NCBI GenBank assembly: GCA_026692725.1
Contig: JAPMUG010000001.1
Span: 558,001-622,000, forward strand
Length of the DNA stretch: 64,000 bases
DNA from: Ecytonucleospora hepatopenaei
Taxonomy: Eukaryota > Microsporidia > Enterocytozoonidae
Direction: 5' to 3'
Made by a program: the position numbers and the translations under genes. The notes beneath the pieces are model-generated. The model was given only the letters and a program-made list of their open reading frames with translations, searched no databases and was not told the origin of the DNA. Shown here piece by piece: positions 36,814-45,340 of this stretch. Every line of letters begins with the position of its first letter. Position 1 is the stretch's first letter.

Positions 36814-36953
36814 TTTGACAGGTAAACGCACCAACGACCAGCAACCAATAAGCGAAGGATGTAAGTCATGTGGCTGAAAGATGATACCCTATGTCAGTTC
36901 TTAGAGAAACTTCAAGTCCGGGCTTCAAGCAGAATGTTAACTCATCTTTTTTT
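36814..36953 (+). ncRNA. candidate Pol III small RNA (possibly SRP RNA)
   Basis: A 140-bp segment with much higher GC than its surroundings, ending in a T7 run (36947-36953), the Pol III stop signal. TGGCTGAAAG (36871-36880) resembles an A box and CTTCAAGTCC (36910-36919) a B box. GATGA (36880-36884) can pair with TCATC (36942-36946) to close a long hairpin whose apex carries AAGTCCGGGC and AAGCAG. The latter two and an upstream TGTAAGTC...GGCTGA loosely recall the S-domain and Alu-domain signatures of SRP RNA. It is not a tRNA (the T stem fails) and not 5S. Identity is inference. Confidence 0.5.
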
Positions 36954-37640
36954 GAAATATTCTTTTGTTTATTCTTACGATTAAAAAATGATTTTAAAAA
37001 TTCTAAAATATTGTTAGAAATTTTTTATTTAACTTAAAGCTAAAGGAAAAAATATAAATTTTACGCACTTACTTTTTTAGATAAAAAAAATCTCTTTTAG
37101 CCCAAATACATGCAATTAATAAATTTTATCTCAAGATTTTTTAAAAACAAATCAATAAATATTATTGTCAGCTTGTGACATTTGTAAAATAAGAATTGAT
37201 GTATTTTACTCCTTTAACTCCTTTAAAAGTATATAAGAAGAAAAAGTTTCCCCTATATCTTAACATTAATTAAACTGATACATATTGTAAAACATGAACA
37301 ATAATACTAATAAACTATTTATTAATGACTCTCAATACTCTGTCTCTGGCAATTATAATAAAAATATGACATCGTATAATAAGTTATTTAAATTTTATTG
37401 ATTTATATAATTTCAGTTCAAAAGTATAAAAACATTATCAAAATTATTAATAAAGAGAATAAATATTAATAATTTTGCTATGTTTAGATATGTAAAATTG
37501 ATTAAAAAATAAATAGTTGATATATTTTATGATTATTAAATTTATAAATAATAATGATATGCTGTCATTACAAACCAATGTGTCTCCTTATAATTTATTG
37601 GTTATTTCAATTAAAAAATAAAATTTTTGCTCTGAAAAAT
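36954..37640. other. 687-bp intergenic region upstream of the C2H2 gene
   Basis: AT-rich. It holds CTCCTTTAACTCCTTTAAAA with TATATAAG and TTCCCC at about 37205-37255, which looks promoter-like, and a 35-codon frame at 37294-37401 that starts after it. A TTTCAG (about 37411-37416) follows that frame, so the small frame could be a first exon, but no clear 5' splice site was seen. The extent suggests a regulated rather than housekeeping promoter. Confidence 0.3.
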
Positions 37641-38678
37641 ATGCAAACATCCTCCAAATTTGTTGGTTCGCAATTAAGCGATATAATATCATCGTTGCAT
37701 CAAGATAAAAAGTATGAACTAGAAAATGGAAGCTTTATATACGCGTTTGAAATAAATAGCTTGACATACATAAATCTTGAGGCGTTTTTAAAAGTAGTTG
37801 AAAAAGTCATGGGTGTTACCATGCCAAACAAATGTAGTACAATCTTTGCTTGGCTTATTAACCAAATTTACGTTGAAAATTTAACACATTTTTCACCTAT
37901 TAAATACGCAGTATGCACCAACTTTTTAGAAGAAAAATTGTTGGTCAATGTAAAAAATGTCATTTTAGAAAACGGTGGAGCCGAAAAGAACCAAGAAAAT
38001 TCTAAGTCTGAAGAATTTGAACTTACTGATGTTGATTTATATAAAAAAATATTAGATGATGACAATTATCTCTATAAACAAATGTGCAAAAAATCCAAAT
38101 GTGCTGATTTATCAACTAAAACATCGAATGATCTGTATGATGCTATTTTAAATAATTCTAAAAACAGTTATTTTACAGCCAATGATTTGCAGAAAATGAG
38201 AAAAAGTGATATTTTTTCAACTGAGACTAACTTCAATGAAATGTTTGATGTATGCAATTACTATAAGAATCAATATTCTGAGAATTTTCAAATGACAAAT
38301 AATCAACAAAATGGTCCTAAAGATATAAATGATTTTCAAATACACCAAAAAAACATGATAGCCAGAGGTTTATTAAAGCCATTTTCAAAGCCAAGAGGAA
38401 AACAAATGGAACACGTGGATAAAACAGATAGGCCTTTTCTATGTAAAGTTCCTGGTTGTAACAGAGCTTTTAAGCGTTTTGAACATTTGAAAAGGCACAA
38501 CAAAATGCACACAGGGGAAAAGCCTTTTGTATGTAAATTTCCAGGGTGTTCAAGGAGTTTTAGTCGATCTGACAATTTAAATGCACACTATAAAACACAC
38601 AATATTTCACAAAAGCAAATTGATGAATTAAACAATAAACATAAAGCAACACATCATATCAATTTTGATTCTTTCTAA
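37641..38678 (+). CDS. two-finger C2H2 zinc-finger protein, probable transcription factor
   Basis: 345 residues from MQTSSKF at 37641; an earlier ATG at 37554 adds an unlikely hydrophobic stretch. Two C-terminal C2H2 fingers (about 265-320) are joined by the classic HTGEKPF linker: [19 protein letters not shown] and [19 protein letters not shown]. The finger contact positions RFEHLKRH and RSDNLNAH resemble fungal stress-type regulators. The N-terminal 100 residues look folded ([17 protein letters not shown] and [15 protein letters not shown]) but are not recognised. No CCC element precedes it, unlike the housekeeping genes. Confidence 0.85.
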   Translation: MQTSSKFVGSQLSDIISSLHQDKKYELENGSFIYAFEINSLTYINLEAFLKVVEKVMGVTMPNKCSTIFAWLINQIYVENLTHFSPIKYAVCTNFLEEKLLVNVKNVILENGGAEKNQENSKSEEFELTDVDLYKKILDDDNYLYKQMCKKSKCADLSTKTSNDLYDAILNNSKNSYFTANDLQKMRKSDIFSTETNFNEMFDVCNYYKNQYSENFQMTNNQQNGPKDINDFQIHQKNMIARGLLKPFSKPRGKQMEHVDKTDRPFLCKVPGCNRAFKRFEHLKRHNKMHTGEKPFVCKFPGCSRSFSRSDNLNAHYKTHNISQKQIDELNNKHKATHHINFDSF

Positions 38679-38894
38679 TTTTTGATAAAAAATTAAATTA
38701 TTACTGTTTATCATATAAAAGCAATTTAATTTTTATAAAATCCTTTTTTATGTTTAAATTAAAAATAAAACTTTATGTTAATTTATTTGATAGTCTTGAC
38801 ATTTTAAAAAACTTTTAAACTCAAAAATAATTGCGATGCCCTTATAAATTTATTTTTATTTACAAATAATTTAAAAGAACCCTCTTTTTAATAA
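38679..38894. other. AT-rich spacer with start element for the small gene downstream
   Basis: 216 bp. Only the CCC element AACCCTCTTTTTAATAA directly before 38895 is notable. Confidence 0.4.
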
Positions 38895-39113
38895 ATGAAA
38901 CAAACGGACTATCTTAAAAAAATCAAAGAATTGAAAAAACAAATAGATGACTTTTATACAGAACTGGTAGCTATTAACGACAGTCTAGATGATATATCAA
39001 AAGAAAATAACAATATTTTTAACTTAACAGAAAACTTATCCAAAGCAAACAAACTTTTTACAACTCTTGTGGAAAATTTTAAAGAAAATGAAGTAGAAAA
39101 CAACCATAATTAA
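38895..39113 (+). CDS. 72-residue coiled-coil protein, possibly a DASH/DAM1 complex subunit
   Basis: A small all-helical protein with a heptad pattern from residue 5 to 60. Its length equals that of yeast Dad4 and the stretch FYTELVAINDSLDDI is reminiscent of Dad4's LNQELVTINNR; the resemblance is slight. DASH proteins ring spindle microtubules at kinetochores. The CCC element AACCCTCTTTTTAATAA supports a real gene. A second tiny coiled-coil gene follows. Confidence 0.5.
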   Translation: MKQTDYLKKIKELKKQIDDFYTELVAINDSLDDISKENNNIFNLTENLSKANKLFTTLVENFKENEVENNHN

Positions 39114-39179
39114 AAGTTTCATGTTTTATGATAAAATTAATAATTATATTTTTATTATCCCTAGTTTTTAAGATTTATA

Positions 39180-39329
39180 ATGACAACAAAAGAAATTGAA
39201 ATTTTTAAGAAAAAATATTTAATTTTTATAGCTAAAGCAAGAGAAAGTATAGAAAAAGGTATGTTTGAACACCATATAGATTGTTTAGAAAAGGAAATAG
39301 AAAAATTACATGATTTTCTAAAAAAATAA
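39180..39329 (+). CDS. 49-residue helical microprotein
   Basis: An intact frame of 49 codons, MTTKEIEIFKKKYLIF to the end LEKEIEKLHDFLKK, strongly helical and amphipathic. TATCCCTAGTTTTTAAG lies upstream of the ATG, the same arrangement as at confirmed genes. It follows the 72-residue coiled-coil gene by 66 bp. Function unknown; a partner in a helical bundle is plausible. Confidence 0.5.
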   Translation: MTTKEIEIFKKKYLIFIAKARESIEKGMFEHHIDCLEKEIEKLHDFLKK

Positions 39330-39440
39330 ATTTTAAAATATTTAAAACACGATTTTTATAAGAAATTGTTTTATGAACTGTTTGATTTTAATTATGTTGA
39401 TATAATATGGCCCATGTAACTAATATTATACTTTTTAACC

Positions 39441-39494
39441 CATCATAATCATGTTTTATCTAAAAAAGTTTTAACTACACTCATATTCAACAAA
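39441..39494. repeat. dispersed short repeat, copy 2
   Basis: CATCATAATCATGTTTTA, then an A/T-rich stretch, then TACACTCATATTCAACAA, in the same orientation and order as at 23790-23848. It lies in the spacer before the gene at 39630. Confidence 0.7.
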
Positions 39495-39629
39495 TTAAAT
39501 TGTACTTTCAATTTAAAAAAATACAGAAAAAATTTAAGCTTAAATTATAAAAATTTTATTATTGGGGTGATTAAATTTTCATTATTGTTTTTCAGTTTGA
39601 TATTTTTGACATACCATTTTACCCTTGTT

Positions 39630-41120
39630 ATGGATAGAAATAGTTTTAAAAAAAGTAAAGAATGTGTTAAAATTGACAGCGACAATTTTTACAATGATTA
39701 TTACGATCAAATTGAAAGATTGTTGACTTTTGGTAATTTTTTTGGTAATCAAAATCGTTTGTCAAACTATATTGAACTTTGCAAAAACCTCGATGATATG
39801 TATAAAAAGTATTGCTTACAAGAAAATGATTTGTTCTTTCAAAAAAATCAAATTCTTTCCAATGAAAGGAGTACTTACAACAGTGGTATATATAATTATT
39901 ATACTCTTGAAAATAAAAAGGCATATTTTGTCGATGAATATCGCTGTTTAATTTTGTTTTGTTTAAAAACTAATTTTGACAAAAAGACTAGTGTGATTCT
40001 TAAAAAAATACACATGTACATACACCTAATTCAATTACATATGTCAAAAAATATGACAATGTTTGAAAAATTGAATGTTTTTTTAAACACGAATTTTAGA
40101 TTAGAAAAAAATGATGTTGTTAAAAATTTGTTGAGAGGAAATTTTGGAATAGTTTCAGAAGAAAATAAAAATCTTCAGGTAGCTCTAGAAGCATTTGAGT
40201 GTGGAACTTCTCAAAATACATTTAGCATAAATGATTGGGCCAAAAAATATGATGTAAACAGCTTAATTTTTAAAATATTGTCAAACAGTTACAAAGAGTT
40301 TGATAGCATTATGGAATTTTGTTGTTATAAAGCTAAGTTTGAACAGAATTTTAACATAAAAAAATATATAGAACAGTGTGAATTGTTACAGATTTTGATT
40401 GACGGGAATTTTGCTTCAATTTTCAAAGACGATGAGTTACCTGAAAGTTTTAAGCTTTGTTGTTTTTTGCTAAAACCTTCTTTTTTAAATTATGATCCTT
40501 GCAAGCTGGGAGAAAGTTTTAAAAATGTGTTTTTAGAGGCATATGAGATTAATTTTTATTACGCGTGTAGGTTTTTAATATATTCTAAGCACAAAAACAT
40601 GTTGTTTAACATATATTCGGCTAAAATTGATTTTTCAAAACACCTTTATATCGAGGATATTGTCGATTTAGCACATAAAAATTGTCTGAGTTATGAAACT
40701 TTTGTGATGTCATATTTAAAATTTTTACAAGAACAGGACATGCACCTTTCTTTATTCAAAACGATTATCAAATATAAAATATGCAATTTTGAATTTAAAA
40801 AAGAAAGCATAAGATATGTCATAAAAAATAGGGAAAAGGTTAAGAGTTTAGTTGAAAATGGTTTTTCTCTCAAATGCAACAATTTTATGTTTATTTTTTA
40901 TTTATTGCAATCTGAAACACATTCACATGATGTTTTTGAATTTTTAATTTCACATAAATATTTTTATTATGCAGTTGACATAATAATGGATGTTTTAAGC
41001 AATCTTAAAAACAAGAAGTTGATGATTATGGCGCTTAACAAAATTGTAGATGCTGAAACTAATGGCATAGATTATGACATGTACGACAAAAAGGAATTTA
41101 TGCAAAATTTAAATTTGTAA
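39630..41120 (+). CDS. alpha-helical hypothetical protein, unrecognised
   Basis: 496 residues from the ATG at 39630, preceded by TTTACCCTTGTT; a longer start at 39567 would add a hydrophobic peptide upstream of the start element. Helix-rich throughout with no membrane segment or obvious motif. A helical solenoid such as a nucleoporin or trafficking scaffold is possible, but nothing specific is seen. Confidence 0.75.
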   Translation: MDRNSFKKSKECVKIDSDNFYNDYYDQIERLLTFGNFFGNQNRLSNYIELCKNLDDMYKKYCLQENDLFFQKNQILSNERSTYNSGIYNYYTLENKKAYFVDEYRCLILFCLKTNFDKKTSVILKKIHMYIHLIQLHMSKNMTMFEKLNVFLNTNFRLEKNDVVKNLLRGNFGIVSEENKNLQVALEAFECGTSQNTFSINDWAKKYDVNSLIFKILSNSYKEFDSIMEFCCYKAKFEQNFNIKKYIEQCELLQILIDGNFASIFKDDELPESFKLCCFLLKPSFLNYDPCKLGESFKNVFLEAYEINFYYACRFLIYSKHKNMLFNIYSAKIDFSKHLYIEDIVDLAHKNCLSYETFVMSYLKFLQEQDMHLSLFKTIIKYKICNFEFKKESIRYVIKNREKVKSLVENGFSLKCNNFMFIFYLLQSETHSHDVFEFLISHKYFYYAVDIIMDVLSNLKNKKLMIMALNKIVDAETNGIDYDMYDKKEFMQNLNL

Positions 41121-41199
41121 AATAAATTAATAAGGTTTGTTTATATTACTTGAGACGTTTCAATTTTTAAAAATAAAAAGCAACTGCTTTGTTTTTAAC

Positions 41200-42630
41200 A
41201 TGAAACACAGTCACAAACTGCATGGTGCCATTATTACGGGTGCTATAACCTTTATGTTTTTGATGATTGATCTAGGAATTTATATGGGAACAGGCAAAAG
41301 CAAACTACTTGAATTCTCAAGTGGTTTAAAAATGTTTATTGTTAGAAAAACACATTATGTCACAAAATTCCAAAGAATTACAAATCAACTTAATGCTATT
41401 GAGGATAAGATAGATGAAATATCACATAAAATTGATGAACATGAAATTCAACATCATAACAAAACCAAAGCAGAAGTATCGATAAATAACTTATTAAATA
41501 TAAAAGGTAGAAGAAAACCTGAAGTGGCAAAAACCAAAATTGAAACAGCCGCATTTGACACAAATGATTTAAAAGTTAAAGCACTCAGAGCTAACAAAAT
41601 AAACGTGTTTAAAAATTTACCTGCTACAATTTCACAAACTACGGATGTCAAAGAAATCATGGAACAAAATCCTCAAATTGATTTTAATTCTACTTTTTTA
41701 ACTGTAAGAAAATTTAATTCACAAAAAGAAGCACATGAATTTCATGAAAAGGCCAGAAACAATCAAATTGAACCTGAAGATGAAGCAAAGGCTCATACAA
41801 CAGCATTAAATTTAAAAGAAGTTATTGAATCCGCAAAAACTATGACTAATGGGCAGGGAAAACCACTTGTACCATTTGCAAATACTCTTAATCAAATAGG
41901 TTTTGAAGAAGAAAAGCTGCAGAAAAAGAACGGTGTTGCATTTCCAAAAAATAAGAAAAAGGCGCATGAAATTGTGTCACCCGAACAAGTCAAAATGGAG
42001 CCAACAAAAACGAACATCAAGATTACTAAGCCAATTAGTAAAAATGCATCTGAAGGTGTTTTAATACCAAATGATAACGAGGACAAATTTAAAAGACCAA
42101 GTCTCGAAGAATTAAAAGAAAAGGCACAATCCAAACAAAAGAAAAATGCAGAAAAACAGAATGAACAAAGACTAAGATTAAAGACAGCATTTAAAAAGGC
42201 ACAGGCGCATATGCTAGAAGAGCAAATAATTAACCAACAAAAAATTTTAAGAAGACAAAAAAAGGCTTTAAGAAGAGAAGCAGCAAAAAGAGCACATGAA
42301 TTTGAAGTATTTCAAAGTTTAAAAGCAGAAAATCAAAAAATTGCAAAAACAAACAATGATGTAATAAAAATGTCACAGGTTTTATTGCAGAATATCGAAA
42401 ATGCTTCACATAAATTAGAAGAAACAGAAGAGAAATTTAGAAAAGAAACACAAAAACTAAATGAACTATCAAAACAAAAAAAGAAAAATGAAAATGAGTC
42501 AAAAGTTAATCTAAAAAACAAAGAAGCAAAAAATCAAGTAAAGAGTGTTTTGGATAATGAAGATGACAAATTGTTGGCACAGTTAGAAGAAGCTAAAAAA
42601 GAATTAAAAAATAAAGTTAAAACACAATAA
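41200..42630 (+). CDS. single-pass membrane protein with long Lys/Glu/Ala-rich coiled-coil
   Basis: 476 residues from MKHSHKLHG at 41200. One membrane segment (about 9-31, GAIITGAITFMFLMIDLGIYMG) acts as a signal-anchor, followed by a short helical region and a very long charged tail. The last 200 residues are almost pure coiled-coil rich in Lys, Glu, Ala and Gln. Type II topology would put the tail in the ER lumen or outside the cell; the reverse would give a membrane-anchored tether. No family recognised. A local increase in Lys and Ala distinguishes it from neighbours. Confidence 0.7.
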   Translation: MKHSHKLHGAIITGAITFMFLMIDLGIYMGTGKSKLLEFSSGLKMFIVRKTHYVTKFQRITNQLNAIEDKIDEISHKIDEHEIQHHNKTKAEVSINNLLNIKGRRKPEVAKTKIETAAFDTNDLKVKALRANKINVFKNLPATISQTTDVKEIMEQNPQIDFNSTFLTVRKFNSQKEAHEFHEKARNNQIEPEDEAKAHTTALNLKEVIESAKTMTNGQGKPLVPFANTLNQIGFEEEKLQKKNGVAFPKNKKKAHEIVSPEQVKMEPTKTNIKITKPISKNASEGVLIPNDNEDKFKRPSLEELKEKAQSKQKKNAEKQNEQRLRLKTAFKKAQAHMLEEQIINQQKILRRQKKALRREAAKRAHEFEVFQSLKAENQKIAKTNNDVIKMSQVLLQNIENASHKLEETEEKFRKETQKLNELSKQKKKNENESKVNLKNKEAKNQVKSVLDNEDDKLLAQLEEAKKELKNKVKTQ

Positions 42631-42686
42631 AATAAATTTTTAAGTTATAAAAATATTAACAAACAAATATTAACCCTTGCATAAAA

Positions 42687-43316
42687 ATGGAAGAAAGCTT
42701 CTTACAAGATAATGTTTCAACAGGAACAACAATTATGGCTTTTAAATATAAAGAAGGTATAATGTTTGCTGCTGACAGCAGAACATCATCTGGTCAATTT
42801 GTTTCATGCTATTATAGCGACAAGATAACAAGATTGACCGACAATATATTGTGTTGCAGAGCAGGAAATGCAGCCCATACAAAATATTTGCAACGCATAT
42901 GCACACGCGAAACAAAAAAACTAGCAGCTATTGAAAAAACACAGCCTTCAATTAGCAAAATGGCGCATATGTTAGGCTCAATAATTTACGATAATAGTGA
43001 TAAAATATCTGCGGCATTTATTGTAGGTGGATATGATCAAGGCTTTGAATTGTATAAAATTGTTCCGGATGGTACTGTAATTCCAACAGATATTGAAATT
43101 TCAGGGTCTGGTTCTGCATTTATTTATGGATTTATGGATAAATTGTATAAACCAAACATGGAATTTAAAGATGCATTGGATTTTGCAGTGACAATGGTGC
43201 GTTTGGCAATAAAACGAGACAATTCTTCAGGTGGAGTGGTAAGAATAGCAACAATGGATTCAGAAGCTGTGGTGAAAAGATATTTGTTAGAAGGAGATAA
43301 GGTATTTATGGAGTGA
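42687..43316 (+). CDS. PRE3: 20S proteasome subunit beta1 (PRE3/PSMB6)
   Basis: 209 residues. GTTIMAF near the start gives the catalytic Thr after a short propeptide of about 13 residues. ADSRTSSGQFVSCYYSDKITRL contains the conserved Asp and Lys, and GSGSAFIYGF and NSSGGVVRIATM are the other signature strands. Beta1 has caspase-like activity in the proteasome core. The SRTSSG wording picks beta1 over beta2 and beta5. Its ATPase partner RPT5 is 2 kb away. TTAACCCTTGCATAAAAATG gives the start. Confidence 0.93.
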   Translation: MEESFLQDNVSTGTTIMAFKYKEGIMFAADSRTSSGQFVSCYYSDKITRLTDNILCCRAGNAAHTKYLQRICTRETKKLAAIEKTQPSISKMAHMLGSIIYDNSDKISAAFIVGGYDQGFELYKIVPDGTVIPTDIEISGSGSAFIYGFMDKLYKPNMEFKDALDFAVTMVRLAIKRDNSSGGVVRIATMDSEAVVKRYLLEGDKVFME

Positions 43317-43474
43317 TTTGTTATAAAACCCATTTAAACTTTTCTTTTTAAAATAAAATTTAAACAAGACTTTTTAAAAATAAATAAATCCATATATTTT
43401 AAAATTAATTACTTTTAGTAATTTTTTTACAACTAAAAATTTAATTACTATTTCTAATGACTAAATATTTCATC

Positions 43475-43700
43475 CCATGTTGGACACTCTTTCTCATAAT
43501 ATTTTTTCCAACACCAATCGATCTTTTATAGACCAGACCCATAGCCTATCTCAAAAAACGGGCCAACTTTGCCTCCCGTCTGCTTCGGACACTTCTAGGG
43601 CCTTGGTTTTTGTCTTTGGGACTCCATCCAGGTTTCTATACTTGGGGTTCTTCGCCTGAGAAATCACCTTTTATTGGTGCTCAGGTCATGGACCAGTAAT
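43475..43700. ncRNA. GC-rich structured RNA candidate, unidentified
   Basis: About 225 bp with GC far above the flanks and no coding frame that looks real. GTTGGA (43479-43484) can pair with TCCAAC (43507-43512). A hairpin pairs CCTGAG (43655-43660) and CACC (43665-43668) with GGTG (43676-43679) and CTCAGG (43680-43685). GTC-TGCTTCG-GAC lies in the middle. On the minus strand a T6 run (43553-43558) would end a Pol III transcript of roughly 150 nt starting near 43700; on the plus strand a T5 run interrupts the middle. It does not match tRNA, 5S, U1, U2, U4, U5 or U6 as I know them. RNase P/MRP, U3 and SRP RNA remain possible. Confidence 0.5.
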
Positions 43701-43768
43701 TTAATAATGAATATGTTTAATGTTTTTTAAAATATCTTTAATTTTATAATGGTTATTTTAAAAAATTA

Positions 43769-43924
43769 TTATTGCTTTTTAAAATCTCTTATAAGTTCGT
43801 GAGGTAAAATTTCATGTATTAAAACTATTTTTTTCCTTTTATCTTCTTTAATTTCCATAAATTTTTGGTACAAAACACTATCTAATTCAACATATTCTAA
43901 ATTTATGTCTAATTTAAAAATCAT
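43769..43924 (-). CDS. 51-residue hypothetical protein
   Basis: An intact 51-codon frame, MIFKLDINLEYVELD to HELIRDFKKQ, with mixed strand-helix character rather than low-complexity composition. It is divergent from GCN5 with only 11 bp between the two ATGs, in which GCN5's CCC element also lies. No family recognised. A 5' stub of a longer gene is excluded by the immediate stop. Confidence 0.4.
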   Translation of the reverse strand: MIFKLDINLEYVELDSVLYQKFMEIKEDKRKKIVLIHEILPHELIRDFKKQ

Positions 43925-43935
43925 TAACCCTTGAC

Positions 43936-45150
43936 ATGAAACTTTTTAATCCTAGGGAAAATACTAAACTTAAGAATGAAATTGCAAAAAAAGAAGAGTT
44001 CAAGTTAAAAAACTATAAATTAGAGATTATTTCAGCAAAGGATGACACAATCGATTACAACAAACTGCTAGATATAAAAATTTTATTTCAAAAAATGCTG
44101 CCTAAGATGCCGAAAGAATATATTATGCGTCAACTACTAGATAAAAAACAATGTTCATTATCTTTGTTAGATGAAAATGAAGATTTGATAGGCGCAGTTT
44201 GCTACCGTCCCTTTTACGAAAATAATTTTTTAGAAATTGTCTTTTTCGCTGTAAATTCACTTACACACATAAAAGGGTACGGAACATTTTTAATGAATTG
44301 TTTAAAAGAAATTGTCAAAAGACAATACATACATTTTGTAGAAAATCAGCAAGAATTTATGAATCATAATATAACTATAAATAATATTGATTTTATGACA
44401 GCAAACAACATAACATATAATTCGGATATTTTTAAGAAAACAAATGAACATTTTGTTGGCCAGGAAAATGCGAAGAGAATTAAAAAAGAGGACATTTACA
44501 ATAAAAACACACAGCTTTATTTTATGACTTATGCTGATAATTCAGCAGTGGGTTTTTTTAAGAAACAAGGATTTGACTCAGAAATAGTTTCAACTATGTG
44601 GAAAAAACACATAAAAGACTATGATGGTGGAACTTTAATGGAGTGTAAGATATATGAGGAGATAAATTATCTGAATCAAATGGAGTTGATTTTAAAATTA
44701 AGTGATCAAATATTTGAAAAGATGAAGAAAATAAATGAATATCATATTATAAGAGCAAGAGAAGATTCTGCTCTAGTAAATTTAAAAAAAGAAGCTATTT
44801 CACAGACTAAAAGTGGTTTTCTAGAAAATTTTATAAATTATTGCATATCAGAACTGTATGCTTCTCCCTCTTCATGGCCCTTTTTAGAGCCTGTTTCTGC
44901 TAAAGACGTGCCTGATTATTTTACTATCATTAAAAGACCAATGGACTTGTCTAAAATTAAGCATAAATATATAAAGAAGGAGTATAATGAGTTTTTTGAA
45001 TTTAGAGAGGATGTTATGTTAATGATTAATAACTGTAAAACATTTAATGCTTCTCATACACAGTATTACAAGTGTGCAGAAAATATTGAAGCAAGATTTC
45101 ATGAAATATGCGACCTTCATAAAATGACAATAAATAAATTTATAAAATAA
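43936..45150 (+). CDS. GCN5: GCN5 histone acetyltransferase with bromodomain
   Basis: 404 residues: a GNAT domain at about 25-230 and a C-terminal bromodomain at about 290-395. LEIVFFAV carries the catalytic Glu; HIKGYGTFLMN is the acetyl-CoA motif; LYFMTYADNSAVGFFKKQGF is motif B. The bromodomain shows WPFLEPVSAKDVPDYFTIIK and NCKTFNASHTQYYKC, binding acetyl-lysine. An insertion of about 50 residues separates the acetyl-CoA motif from motif B compared with yeast. It acetylates histone H3 within SAGA-type complexes. AACCCTTGACATG gives the start. Confidence 0.95.
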   Translation: MKLFNPRENTKLKNEIAKKEEFKLKNYKLEIISAKDDTIDYNKLLDIKILFQKMLPKMPKEYIMRQLLDKKQCSLSLLDENEDLIGAVCYRPFYENNFLEIVFFAVNSLTHIKGYGTFLMNCLKEIVKRQYIHFVENQQEFMNHNITINNIDFMTANNITYNSDIFKKTNEHFVGQENAKRIKKEDIYNKNTQLYFMTYADNSAVGFFKKQGFDSEIVSTMWKKHIKDYDGGTLMECKIYEEINYLNQMELILKLSDQIFEKMKKINEYHIIRAREDSALVNLKKEAISQTKSGFLENFINYCISELYASPSSWPFLEPVSAKDVPDYFTIIKRPMDLSKIKHKYIKKEYNEFFEFREDVMLMINNCKTFNASHTQYYKCAENIEARFHEICDLHKMTINKFIK

Positions 45151-45340
45151 AAAACAAAATTTTAATAACTTTATTATTTAAATAACATTTTGTGAAAAAA
45201 CAATATATAAATAAGTTAAAAAACGCAAATAGATTAATTCATGACCACATCTTTGTCATTCTGTTAAATATTTATAAAGGAAACAGAAATAAAAAACATT
45301 AAATTTTTAAAAATATTTAAAAAACAATAAACACCCTTAA
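45151..45340. other. AT-rich spacer upstream of RPT5
   Basis: 190 bp, no frame or structure noted except the start element ACACCCTTAAATG at the right end. Confidence 0.4.

Noticed and set aside
36814..36953. tRNA or 5S rRNA gene
   Set aside because: TTCAAGT looks like a T loop, but GAAAC cannot pair with CCGGG and no acceptor stem exists; the internal control region of 5S is absent.
37294..37401. 35-residue gene
   Set aside because: Asn-rich, short and without homologue; kept only as part of the intergenic description.
43477..43659. 60-codon forward frame in the GC-rich island
   Set aside because: Composition and lack of any protein-like pattern or start element; the base pairing suggests RNA instead.
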